Shown here piece after piece: positions 1 through 7,213 of a DNA stretch of 40,570 nucleotides. Both the position numbers and the translations under genes were made by a program. Each line of letters opens with the position of its first letter. The stretch's first letter is position 1. The notes below the pieces were generated by a model, which saw only the letters and a program-made list of their open reading frames with translations, had not been told where the DNA came from and ran no database searches. The DNA lies in contig JABXHG010000576.1 in assembly GCA_013393545.1 (NCBI GenBank), positions 1-40,570 on the forward strand. Direction: 5' to 3'. Origin of the DNA: Alteromonadaceae bacterium. Lineage in GTDB: Bacteria; Pseudomonadota; Gammaproteobacteria; Pseudomonadales; Oleiphilaceae.

Positions 1-304
1 TGACATCGGCAAATCGGTGAAGGTGATTTCCGGGGTCGAGCAGGGGCGCATGCTGTTTGGTAAGCTGATTCTGCAGAAACCCAACGTGATGCTGATGGAC
101 GAGCCGACGAACCATCTGTATATGGAGTCCATCGAGGCACTGAACCTGGCGCTGGATAATTATCCGGGGACGCTTATTTTTGTCAGTCACGACCGGGAGT
201 TTGTGTCTTCTCTGGCGACGCGGATTATTGAGTTGAAGTCTGATGGGATTACGGACTTTAGTGGGTCTTATGATGATTATCTTCGGAGTCAGGGGTACTT
301 TTAA
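1..304 (+). CDS. ybiT: ABC-F family ATPase, YbiT-like (3' part only)
   Basis: This is the C-terminal part of the second nucleotide-binding domain of an ABC-F protein; the 5' part lies outside the window and the reading frame is open from base 2. ABC-F proteins are soluble twin-ATPase factors that act on ribosomes, not transporters. Visible are the signature region (ISGVEQGRM), the Walker B stretch ([11 protein letters not shown]), the H-loop (FVSHDREF) and the YbiT-type tail ending [12 protein letters not shown]. Two invariant positions look wrong. The family signature SGGE reads SGVE, and the D-loop DEPTNHLD reads DEPTNHLY. Each is one G-to-T change from the expected codon (ggc to gtc, gat to tat). 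Assignment to the YbiT branch is from sequence memory. Whether the protein is functional cannot be judged from this fragment. Confidence 0.85.
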   Translation, partial: DIGKSVKVISGVEQGRMLFGKLILQKPNVMLMDEPTNHLYMESIEALNLALDNYPGTLIFVSHDREFVSSLATRIIELKSDGITDFSGSYDDYLRSQGYF

Positions 305-329
305 CATTTTTGTTTGAGTTTGGGTGCTG

Positions 330-444
330 GCGCAGGTGTGGGTTGGGTCTTCCAAAAAGCGCTCCTGCGGCACATCCCTGTGGCGCTTATGCTCCGCCAT
401 CCATGGCTCCGCAAATTTTTGGAAGACCCAACCCACACCCGCGC
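330..444. repeat. Palindromic intergenic repeat, copy 1
   Basis: A long inverted repeat fills the gap between the ABC-F gene and the DUF1415 gene. The left arm is 330-358 and the right arm 416-444; they pair over 29 bp with one mismatch, including a 23-bp perfect block (336-358 with 416-438). The 57-base centre holds smaller hairpins: CACA-tccc-TGTG at 371-382 and GCCAT-cc-ATGGC at 396-407. The 14-mer at 394-407 and the decamer CACATCCCTG at 371-380 recur, on the opposite strand, in the element near 5300-5421. The long stem could act as a transcription terminator for the ABC-F gene. The pattern suggests a dispersed REP- or MITE-like family, which needs genome-wide counting to confirm. Confidence 0.8.
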
Positions 445-489
445 TCTGACTGCAGAGTGATATTCAGTACAAACAAAAAGGCACCTATT

Positions 490-1071
490 GTGAGTGAAGC
501 TCAGATTGTGAACGCAACCCGCAAATGGGTCGAAGACGTAGTGGTTGGCTACAACCTGTGCCCGTTCGCCAAACGGGAATTGGTCCGTGACCGGGTGCGG
601 TTTGTGGTGTCAAGCGCCGAAACCGAAGACGAGTTGGTTCAGGCGGTGCATGAAGAGCTGCAGCGTTTGAACGATGAGCCGGAGATTGAGACCACGTTGT
701 TGGTGCACCCGCAGGTGCTGCAGGACTTTTCGGCCTACAATGAATTTCTGGACGTGACCGACGGTTTGCTGGCGTATCTGGAGTTGGAGGGCGTTTACCA
801 GATTGCCAGTTTCCACCCGGACTACCAGTTTGCTGATACCGATCCGGATGCGGCGGAGAATTACACCAACCGGTCGCCGTACCCGATGCTGCATTTGCTG
901 CGGGAAGCCAGCCTGGAAAGGGCTATTGAGAGCTATCCGGATGTGGATGGGATTCCGCAGCGGAATATTGAATTGATGGATGAGCTGGGCGCCGACAAAA
1001 TGAAGGCGATACTTCATTCGTGCTTCGAGGCCGCTAACTCCATATCACCAAAGCTCTCTATCTCCTTTTGA
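490..1071 (+). CDS. DUF1415 family protein
   Basis: A 193-residue protein of the DUF1415 family, whose function is not established. The N-terminus carries the family hallmark TRKWVEDVVVGYNLCPFAKR (about residues 8-27). A second conserved block around FHPDYQFADT, then ENYTNRSPYPMLHLLREAS, follows in the middle. The start is taken as the GTG at 490, because it opens the conserved domain directly and has an AAGG Shine-Dalgarno-like stretch about 8 bases upstream. The open frame extends back to 310, but that part is the palindromic repeat and is not protein-like. It lies 24 bases before the spermidine-synthase-like gene, so the two may be cotranscribed. Confidence 0.85.
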   Translation: MSEAQIVNATRKWVEDVVVGYNLCPFAKRELVRDRVRFVVSSAETEDELVQAVHEELQRLNDEPEIETTLLVHPQVLQDFSAYNEFLDVTDGLLAYLELEGVYQIASFHPDYQFADTDPDAAENYTNRSPYPMLHLLREASLERAIESYPDVDGIPQRNIELMDELGADKMKAILHSCFEAANSISPKLSISF

Positions 1072-1095
1072 ATGTAACTGAACAGTGAGCCTCAA

Positions 1096-1827
1096 ATGGG
1101 ACTACTCTTCGAACAAATTGATAGCCAGCCCTCCGAAATCGGCGAGATTACCCTGCGCCGCCGCAAAATCCCGGCTTTGGGGGCGCGTGATATCTTCGAG
1201 GTGAAACTCGGCGAAGAGTTTCTCATGTCCAGCATGTTTGTGGACGCGGAAATTGCGCTCTCGGATATTGGCCTGGAAGCCACCGAAGGCGACAACCTGA
1301 GCGTGGTGGTGGGCGGCCTGGGCCTGGGCTACACCGCCGTGGCAGCCCTGAAGCATGAGCGGGTGGCCGAACTGCTGGTCGTCGAATACCTGAAGCCGGT
1401 GATCGGCTGGCACGAGCGTGAGTTTGTACCTCTCGGCCAGGAACTGAATAACGATCTCCGCAGCCGCTACGTGCACGGCAGCTTTTTCGACATGGCCGTG
1501 GCCGATCCCGCCGCTGGCGGTTTTGACCCCGACGCGCCCGGTAAACGTTTCGACGCCATCCTGCTCGATATAGACCATTCGCCCCGGGCTCTGCTGCACG
1601 ACTCCAACGCCAGTTTCTACACAGCTGAAAATCTGGCCCTAATGGCCCGGCAGCTCAAACCCCGTGGCGTGTTTGCCATGTGGTCCAACGAAGGCGAAGA
1701 TGACGCATTCATGGCCGAACTGCGAGACGTATTCATCGATGTTGACTGCCACGTCGTAACCTTCTTCAATCCCTTCCAGAACAGGGAATCGTTCAACACC
1801 GTGTACGTGGCCCGAAAGCCGGGCTGA
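1096..1827 (+). CDS. Spermidine/spermine synthase-like Rossmann protein
   Basis: A 243-residue protein with the Rossmann fold of the spermidine synthase/SAM-methyltransferase superfamily. The glycine-rich nucleotide loop VVGGLGLGYT is at residues 71-80, an acidic residue ending the next strand is E97 (LVVEYLK), and LLDIDHSP at 156-163 matches the superfamily's active-site strand. An N-terminal beta segment (residues 10-50) resembles the small domain of aminopropyltransferases. The classical spermidine synthase signature is not obvious, so the substrate is unknown; calling it a polyamine synthase would be over-reading. It sits 15 bases before the sirtuin gene in the same direction and is probably in one transcript with its neighbours. 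Confidence 0.75.
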   Translation: MGLLFEQIDSQPSEIGEITLRRRKIPALGARDIFEVKLGEEFLMSSMFVDAEIALSDIGLEATEGDNLSVVVGGLGLGYTAVAALKHERVAELLVVEYLKPVIGWHEREFVPLGQELNNDLRSRYVHGSFFDMAVADPAAGGFDPDAPGKRFDAILLDIDHSPRALLHDSNASFYTAENLALMARQLKPRGVFAMWSNEGEDDAFMAELRDVFIDVDCHVVTFFNPFQNRESFNTVYVARKPG

Positions 1828-1842
1828 AAAACCGGAGTTCGT

Positions 1843-2745
1843 ATGTCAGCGACCGCCCATCGAAGCCGCCCGTTCAGTGCCAGCCAGCGCTTGCCAGAGC
1901 CTGAACAGCCGCCGGTCCTGCATGAGCCAGAGCAGGCCGGTCAGTTGCTGGCGGAGTTTATCCGGCGGTACCCGCGTTTATTGATTCTCACCGGTGCCGG
2001 CGTCAGTACCGATTCCGGCATTCCGGATTATCGGGACGGCGAGGGCGCCTGGAAGCGCAAGCAGCCGGTTCAGCACAACGATTTCATGGAAAGCTTCGAA
2101 ACTCGCCAGCGCTATTGGGGCCGGAGCCTGATTGGCTGGCCGGTGATGCGGACCGCCACGCCGAATCCGGCTCACCACTACATCTCCGATCTGGAGCTGT
2201 TGAATTACAGTGCGCTGGTGGTCACCCAGAACGTGGACCGCCTGCACCAGAAAGCCGGCACACACGCCGTCACCGATCTGCATGGCCGGGCCGATGAGGT
2301 GGTGTGTATGAGCTGCGGCTATCGCTGCCCGCGTGATCAGGTGCACGATCGCTGCGCCCAGCTCAATCCCGGCTTTGAACAATACACGGCGGAAACCGCG
2401 CCGGATGGTGATGCCGATCTGGATGTGGACTTTTCCGACTTCCGGCCAGCCGACTGCCCGAAGTGTGCCGGTATCCTGAAGCCGGATGTGGTGTTTTTCG
2501 GGGATTTTGTCCCCAAAGAACGGGTTTATTCCGCCCTGGATACCCTCAGGCACAGTGACGGCCTGTTGGTGATTGGCTCCTCCCTGATGGTGTATTCCGG
2601 CCTTCGTTTCTGTCGCTATGCTCTCGACTGGCAAAAACCGATTGCCACCCTGAACCTGGGGCGTACCCGGGCCGAAAAACTGGTTGATCTGAAACTCAAC
2701 GCGCGTATTGGCGAAACTCTTAAAACCACGGTGGCGTGCCTGTAG
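1843..2745 (+). CDS. NAD-dependent protein deacylase, SIR2 family (class II-like)
   Basis: A 300-residue sirtuin. Sirtuins use NAD+ to remove acyl groups from lysine side chains. Visible motifs in order are GAGVSTDSGIPDYR at 51-64 (NAD binding), TQNVDRLHQKAG at 128-139, the catalytic histidine H147 in DLHGRADEV, and four zinc-ligand cysteines, C155/C158 and C205/C208. KPDVVFFGD follows at 213-221. The YWGRS and NPAHH blocks and the overall length are typical of the SIRT4-like class II group found in proteobacteria rather than of short CobB. Residues 1-40 form a poorly conserved N-terminal extension; the ATG at 1843 is the first start after the upstream stop. Substrates cannot be predicted. 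Confidence 0.9.
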   Translation: MSATAHRSRPFSASQRLPEPEQPPVLHEPEQAGQLLAEFIRRYPRLLILTGAGVSTDSGIPDYRDGEGAWKRKQPVQHNDFMESFETRQRYWGRSLIGWPVMRTATPNPAHHYISDLELLNYSALVVTQNVDRLHQKAGTHAVTDLHGRADEVVCMSCGYRCPRDQVHDRCAQLNPGFEQYTAETAPDGDADLDVDFSDFRPADCPKCAGILKPDVVFFGDFVPKERVYSALDTLRHSDGLLVIGSSLMVYSGLRFCRYALDWQKPIATLNLGRTRAEKLVDLKLNARIGETLKTTVACL

Positions 2746-2793
2746 GGGTTATTGCCTATTCGTATTTGGAGGCAGGGCGCCTAGCTTTACCCG

Positions 2794-3543
2794 ATGCCAT
2801 TAGCCCACTATCCATATCAGTTCCAGCCGCACAGGGTGCGCGCGGAATTTTTTCGTTTGCTCCCCATTTCGTTTTTCGTCATGGCGTTTGGTGCTGCCTT
2901 CGGCCTGGCGGCTGCGCAGACCGGGCTTTCCCCTCTGCAATCGTTGCTGATGAGCAGCACGGTTTTCGCCGGAGCCTCACAGTTTGCGGTACTGGATATG
3001 TGGGGGGCGGAAATCTCTGTGTTGCCCATGATCGCCGTGGTGTTCGCGATTAACTCCCGCCATCTGCTGATGGGCGCCTCGTTGTACCCCATGCTCCGGG
3101 ATGTGTCCCCCGGCAAACGCTACGGATTGCTGCTGGTATTGACCGATGCCAACTGGGCGGTGGCGGCGCAGGAATACCAGAGCGGTAAGCGGAACCTGGA
3201 AGTGATCATCGGCGGTGGGCTGGTGATCTGGCTGGCGTGGATGATTGGCACCGCGCTGGGCGTGTATTTCGGCGGGCTGATGCAGAACCCGAAAGCCTTC
3301 GGGCTGGACATGGTGCTGGGCTGTTTCCTGCTGGCCATGGCCCTGGGCGGCAAGAAATCCCCTCGGGTACTGGTGGCCTGGCTGGTCGCCGGCAGCGCGT
3401 CACTGGCCGCCTGGAAGTGGTTGCCGCCGAACATGCACGTGGTTGTCGGGGCGCTGGCCGGCGGTGCTATCGGTTTCTTCTGGCTGGAATCCTCTGGCAA
3501 GACCGCCGGTGAAAACCAGGAGGATACCGCCGATGGCCATTGA
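2794..3543 (+). CDS. azlC: AzlC family amino-acid exporter, large subunit
   Basis: A 249-residue polytopic inner-membrane protein of the AzlC/YgaZ family. With the small AzlD/YgaH subunit it forms an exporter linked in studied bacteria to branched-chain amino acids and their analogues. The family core is clear: FGAAFGLAAAQ, then SSTVFAGASQFAVL, and AINSRHLLMGASLYP, each lying at a predicted membrane segment. The start at 2794 has no good Shine-Dalgarno sequence (a GGAGG at about 2767 is too distant), so an internal GTG at 2836 remains possible. The azlD gene begins inside the last 11 bases of azlC, which supports coupled translation. Confidence 0.9.
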   Translation: MPLAHYPYQFQPHRVRAEFFRLLPISFFVMAFGAAFGLAAAQTGLSPLQSLLMSSTVFAGASQFAVLDMWGAEISVLPMIAVVFAINSRHLLMGASLYPMLRDVSPGKRYGLLLVLTDANWAVAAQEYQSGKRNLEVIIGGGLVIWLAWMIGTALGVYFGGLMQNPKAFGLDMVLGCFLLAMALGGKKSPRVLVAWLVAGSASLAAWKWLPPNMHVVVGALAGGAIGFFWLESSGKTAGENQEDTADGH

Positions 3544-3844
3544 AACCACCTCCGCCGGTATCCTCGGCCTGATCGCCATCATGGCACTGGTAACTCTGGT
3601 CACCCGCTTCGGCGGCGTGTTCCTGATGTCCTTCGTGCCCATCAGTCCCCGGGTGGAAAGCTTTATCAACACCATGGCCAGCTCCGTGCTGATCGCCATC
3701 ATCGTGCCCATGGCGGTAGAAGGCGATCTGGGTGCCCTGGCCGCGCTGGTGGCTACCGGCCTGACCATGCTGGCGTTGCGCAAGCCGCTGCCGGCGATCA
3801 GTGCCGGTTTGATTGCGGCGGCGGCGGTGCGCTACTTTCTGTAA
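3533..3844 (+). CDS. azlD: AzlD family amino-acid exporter, small subunit
   Basis: A 103-residue membrane protein of the AzlD/YgaH family, the small partner of AzlC. Three to four hydrophobic segments are evident, and the conserved VTRFGGVFLMSF stretch follows the first one. The start at 3533 is supported by a strong AGGAGG at 3518-3523, nine bases upstream, inside the 3' end of azlC. The open frame reaches further upstream, but that extension is the azlC sequence read in another frame. The two genes overlap by 11 bases, and equal production of both subunits is likely. Confidence 0.88.
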   Translation: MAIETTSAGILGLIAIMALVTLVTRFGGVFLMSFVPISPRVESFINTMASSVLIAIIVPMAVEGDLGALAALVATGLTMLALRKPLPAISAGLIAAAAVRYFL

Positions 3845-3929
3845 GCGCTTGAATTGATGTGATTAAAAATTGCTCAAGTAATCCGGGGTGAGGCCGATAA
3901 ACTCGCAAACGAGTTGAGGTGCCCACACC

Positions 3930-5252
3930 ATGATTACTTCCAGCCAGATCTCCTTTACCCAGAACAGTAGCCGCCAGGTAGCGGCGATGGACGCCAGCCA
4001 GTTGCGCATCCGCCAACAGGCCCCGGCCTCGCAAGAAGCGCAAACCGGTGCCAGCCAGCGCTCCTTGTTCCGCCAGGCGGCTTACCATTACAGCAGCCAG
4101 GAACAGCTTGCCTTCAACAGCTCCAGCCAGGTGCAGGGCAACGACCGCAACGCCAGCTACACCAGCGCCGAATTCGTCGAACAATCCTCCGAGCTGTTCC
4201 TGCTCGGCCAGCAAGCGCTGACCGTCAGCCGAGCTGCGCTGGGAGGCGATACCGTCGCAGAACCCCAGGCCAGCGTCAGCGTACAGGCCGGGCAGTATAT
4301 GTTTTACTCCGAGAGTGAAACCCGCAGCTTTGCGTCCAGTGGCAGCATTACCCTGGAAAATGGCGAAAGCATCGACTTCACCCTGTCGCTGCGCCAATCC
4401 CAATCGCGCAGCTACGAGTATTCCGAGCTGGTGCAAATCCAGGAACGGCCCATGACCGATCCCCTGGTGATTAACTTCGGCTCAACCACCGCGCAGCTCA
4501 CCGACAGCCTGTTTGAGTTCGATATGAACGGCGATGGCAAAACCGGAGAATTCGCCAGCCTCGGTAGTGGCAGCGGATACCTGGTGTTTGACCGAAACGG
4601 CAACGGCAAAGTGGACAACGGCAACGAACTGTTCGGCCCGAAAAGCGGCTCCGGCTTCAGCGAACTGGCCGAATTCGACGACGACGGCAACCGCTGGATC
4701 GACGCCAACGACGACGTCTTCTCCCAACTCCAGGTCTGGGTACAAACCGCCGAAGGCGACGAAGAACTGCGTTCCCTGAAAGACGTCGGCGTGCAGGCCC
4801 TGTATGTCGACAGCGCCCAGGACCGCTTCACCCTCACCAACCCACAGGGCGTGCCGCTTGGCCAGATCAAGGCGTCCGGCATCTACCTGACCACCGACGG
4901 CGAAGTACGCACCCTGGAAGAACTGGATCTGGCCGAGCAGAACACCGAATCCGCTCCGCCGGTGGAAACCTCACTGGGAGTGACCGGTGCCGGTGGTCAG
5001 AGCAATGGCAACTCCGATGGCAACGGCCGAACCGATGCCCGGATCGCCGCCATCGAAAAAGCGCTGGAAAAACTCGAAGACATTCGCCAGCAGCAGAAAG
5101 AATTTCTGGAGGCGGGAAAGCCGAATGGCGAGAAAAAGTCCCCGCTGGATGACTACATGAACCTGATTGACCGGCTGCGGTTGGAAATGCTCAGCAGCCA
5201 GGACGAGAAGAAGCAGGCGGCCAGTCGGTATTTGGAGTTTGCCAAGCTGTGA
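3930..5252 (+). CDS. EF-hand/RTX-type calcium-binding protein, function unknown
   Basis: A 440-residue protein without a signal peptide or membrane segment. Residues 1-80 are rich in Gln and Ser. Residues 110-175 look like a beta-rich domain. Three acidic loops of EF-hand/dockerin type follow: DMNGDGKTGEF (198-208), DRNGNGKVDNGNELFG (221-236) and DDDGNRWIDANDD (250-262). The block SLFEFDMNGDG...GYLVFDRNGNG...ELFG...FSELAEFD...FSQLQVW matches the calcium-binding module found in some RTX toxins and large adhesins, here in a mid-sized stand-alone protein. The C-terminus (about 370-440) is a Glu/Lys/Gln-rich coiled coil. Calcium binding is a strong inference from the loops. Export by a type I system is possible, but no glycine-rich nonapeptide repeats are visible. 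Confidence 0.75.
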   Translation: MITSSQISFTQNSSRQVAAMDASQLRIRQQAPASQEAQTGASQRSLFRQAAYHYSSQEQLAFNSSSQVQGNDRNASYTSAEFVEQSSELFLLGQQALTVSRAALGGDTVAEPQASVSVQAGQYMFYSESETRSFASSGSITLENGESIDFTLSLRQSQSRSYEYSELVQIQERPMTDPLVINFGSTTAQLTDSLFEFDMNGDGKTGEFASLGSGSGYLVFDRNGNGKVDNGNELFGPKSGSGFSELAEFDDDGNRWIDANDDVFSQLQVWVQTAEGDEELRSLKDVGVQALYVDSAQDRFTLTNPQGVPLGQIKASGIYLTTDGEVRTLEELDLAEQNTESAPPVETSLGVTGAGGQSNGNSDGNGRTDARIAAIEKALEKLEDIRQQQKEFLEAGKPNGEKKSPLDDYMNLIDRLRLEMLSSQDEKKQAASRYLEFAKL

Positions 5253-5290
5253 GTGGTTGGCAGGCCAGGCATGAGCCAGGGCAGGGAGTA

Positions 5291-5435
5291 TGAGGGGCTT
5301 CCCAAAAATTTTGAGGGCCAGGGACGGCCCGAAATAAGCGCACGACCGCCATGGATGGCGGAAGTGCAGATTTTGCAGGAGCAAAAATCTGCCAGGGATG
5401 TGCTTGTAGCGGTTTTTGGGAGGTACACCCACACA
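5291..5435. repeat. Palindromic intergenic repeat, copy 2 (inverted relative to copy 1)
   Basis: This element sits between the convergent calcium-binding protein and FemAB-like genes, in a 208-base gap with no other content. The outer stem pairs 5300-5308 (TCCCAAAAA) with 5413-5421. Three hairpins follow inside: GGGCC (5315-5319) with GGCCC (5326-5330); CCGCCAT-gg-ATGGCGG (5346-5361); and GCAGATTTTGC (5366-5376) with 5381-5392. The 14-mer at 5348-5361 is the exact reverse complement of 394-407 in copy 1, and 5393-5402 is the reverse complement of 371-380. The GTGTGGGT-type outer arm is also shared. It may serve as a bidirectional terminator. Confidence 0.7.
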
Positions 5436-5460
5436 GTGGCCGTCTATCGGGAAGGAGGGG

Positions 5461-6657
5461 CTACTCACCACGTCGAAACGGCAAAACGGTTTTGGCCTCC
5501 TCAAAATAAGCCCGCACATGCTCCGCCTCTTCAACCGTAAAATCAGCAATGGCCTCCCGAAACCCCGGATGCTGCACCCCATGCCAGGAATGAGTAATCA
5601 CCGGCTCAAAACCCCGCACCAGCTTATGCTCCCCCTGAGCCCCGGCATCAAAATGCTGCAAACCCAGCTCCAGAGCCAGCTCGATACCCTGGTAATAACA
5701 GGTCTCGAAGTGCAGATGATTGTACTCCTCCAGACACCCCCAATAGCGCCCGTACAGCGTCGTTTCACCCGCCAGAAACAGCGCGCCGGCAATCATCTCG
5801 CCCTCGTGCACCGCCATAATCACATGCAAGTGTTCCGGTAAACGTCCCCTCAAAAGTTCAAAGAACGCCTTGTTCAGATACGGCCGCTGACCGCGCTTGA
5901 AATAAGTCGCCTGATAAAACACATAAAAAGCCGAAAGCACGTGATCCGGGACATCGAGGCTGTGAAATCGGCGGAACGTAATGCCCTGTTCGGCCACCTG
6001 CCGACGCTCCTTGCGGATGGACTTGCGCTTGCGGGAGGTCAGAGCCGCGAGAAAATCATCGAAATTCCGGTAGCCATGGTCATGCCAGTGAAACTGGCAG
6101 CCGACCCGGTGAAGCTCCCGATCATGGGCCAGTAGCTGCTGATCTTCCGCGTCGGGAAACAATAAGTGCCAGGAATGAGCTCCTATCTGCCGGGTTACCT
6201 CATCCAGCAAATTGTGCAGGATGTCCGGCGTGAGTTGGGCTCTCAGTTCAGGGTCCAGCAGCAAGCGCGGCCCCGAGGATGGGGTAAAGGGAATGGCCAG
6301 CAACAGCTTCGGGTAATAGGGCAGGCCGTAACGCTCGTAGGCGTCCGCCCAGCTCCAATCAAACACATACTCGCCCCGGGAATGGCTTTTCAGAAACGCC
6401 GGTGCCACGCCACGGATATCGCCCGCTATGCGAAACACCAGGTAGCTCGGCGTCCAGCCGGTTGCCATGGTGGTGCAGCCGGATTCCTCCAGTGCCTGAA
6501 AAAATTCATATCTGAGGAACGGGTTGCCCCTGCCGGCCAGCCGCCGCCATTCCGGTTCCGGAATATCGGCTATACGGCTGCAGGTTTCCAGTGTAATTAC
6601 AGGTGGTGCGGGTACTGTCATATCGGGTGACGACTCGGTAAAGGGTTGTCCTACCAT
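5461..6657 (-). CDS. FemAB-like acyltransferase (GNAT fold)
   Basis: A protein of up to 398 residues from the family often annotated as peptidoglycan biosynthesis/recognition protein (Pfam FemAB_like, formerly DUF482), a GNAT-related acyltransferase fold. Typical blocks are NPFLRYEFFQALEESGC near the N-terminus, FDWSWADAYERYGLPYYPKL, SRKRKSIRKERRQ, and TTLYGRYWGCLEEYNHLHFE followed by CYYQGIELAL. The C-terminal FDAGAQGEHKLVRGFEP is characteristic. The substrate is not known. Two ATG starts are possible, at 6657 and at 6621 (386 residues); neither has a clear Shine-Dalgarno sequence. It begins 21 bases after the broken cpxP-like gene and may be transcribed from the same promoter. Confidence 0.82.
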   Translation of the reverse strand: MVGQPFTESSPDMTVPAPPVITLETCSRIADIPEPEWRRLAGRGNPFLRYEFFQALEESGCTTMATGWTPSYLVFRIAGDIRGVAPAFLKSHSRGEYVFDWSWADAYERYGLPYYPKLLLAIPFTPSSGPRLLLDPELRAQLTPDILHNLLDEVTRQIGAHSWHLLFPDAEDQQLLAHDRELHRVGCQFHWHDHGYRNFDDFLAALTSRKRKSIRKERRQVAEQGITFRRFHSLDVPDHVLSAFYVFYQATYFKRGQRPYLNKAFFELLRGRLPEHLHVIMAVHEGEMIAGALFLAGETTLYGRYWGCLEEYNHLHFETCYYQGIELALELGLQHFDAGAQGEHKLVRGFEPVITHSWHGVQHPGFREAIADFTVEEAEHVRAYFEEAKTVLPFRRGE

Positions 6658-6678
6658 ACGACAGAACCCGCCGGTTGA

Positions 6679-7048
6679 TCACTTCCGGTTCTTGCCCCGC
6701 TCACCGTTTTCACCACAACGCTGTTCCATTTTCTCCTGCCACTGCTGCATGCGCTCCTGGTACTTCTCCTGCCGCTCGGCATGCATTTCAGCCCAGATCT
6801 CGCGCTGCTCGTCCGTCAGCTTCAGGCGGTCGGCCATCTCGGCACGACGCTCCGCCATGGCCTCACGGCGCTCTTCCCGATTAAAAGTACCTTTGCCTTC
6901 GCGGAAGTTTTCACACATTTCTTTTTTGTCCCACTTGCCTCCGCGATCATGGTGTTTGCCATGATTGTCGGCCAGAACCAGCCGGGCTGGTGGCGAAAAG
7001 GGTAGCGGCCAGCAGGCCGGCGGTGATCAGCGATACATTGCGTTTCAT
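6679..7048 (-). pseudogene. cpxP: Spy/CpxP-like periplasmic protein, frameshifted
   Basis: Reading down from the ATG at 7048 gives a clear signal peptide (MKRNVSLITAGLLAATLFATSPAG), then the frame stops after 33 codons. One frame over, the rest of a mature periplasmic protein runs to 6679. It begins LADNHGKHHDRGGKWDKKE and includes the LTXXQ-type motif LTDEQREIW with long Arg/Glu/Gln-rich helices, as in the Spy/CpxP chaperone family. Removing one T from the stretch complementary to about 6970-6980 joins the two parts in frame and creates a plausible cleavage site (GLA before DN). An internal ATG at 6918 could give a 79-residue protein without a signal. Divergence from a CpxR/CpxA-like pair supports the cpxP identity. 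A sequencing error would explain the data equally well. Confidence 0.75.
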
Positions 7049-7085
7049 GGTTCTTACCTCGCGGTTTGATTGATTGCTGACGACC

Positions 7086-7091
7086 ATATTA
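7086..7091 (-). promoter_or_regulatory. Candidate -10 element of the cpxP-like gene
   Basis: On the minus strand this reads TAATAT. It lies about 40 bases upstream of the cpxP-like ATG at 7048. No good -35 hexamer is found at 17 bases (the closest is CTGACA at about 21). That fits an activated promoter with the GTAAA box located just upstream of the -35 region. Confidence 0.35.
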
Positions 7092-7124
7092 CGCCGGAAC
7101 CGGGTCAGCCAGTGTCAGGCGTGT

Positions 7125-7140
7125 GTAAAGGTTCGGTAAA
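7125..7140 (+). promoter_or_regulatory. CpxR box: tandem GTAAA repeat
   Basis: The sequence is GTAAA at 7125-7129 and GTAAA at 7136-7140, separated by six bases, so the repeats are 11 bases apart (one helical turn). The CpxR consensus in enterobacteria is two GTAAA repeats separated by about five bases. The box lies almost midway between the cpxP-like start (77 bases away) and the cpxR-like start (74 bases away), and could control both divergent units. Its centre is about 44 bases upstream of the candidate TAATAT -10 of the cpxP side. Confidence 0.65.
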
Positions 7141-7213
7141 GACGATCGCCCGCACAGGCCCTTCTGCCAGACATGATAGACTGGCCGGAAATTGTCGGAG
7201 AGAAAGAAAGCGC

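Noticed and set aside
310..489. N-terminal extension of the DUF1415 protein up to the first possible start at 310.
   Set aside because: This stretch is the palindromic repeat read through by chance. The conserved domain begins directly at GTG 490, which has a ribosome binding site.
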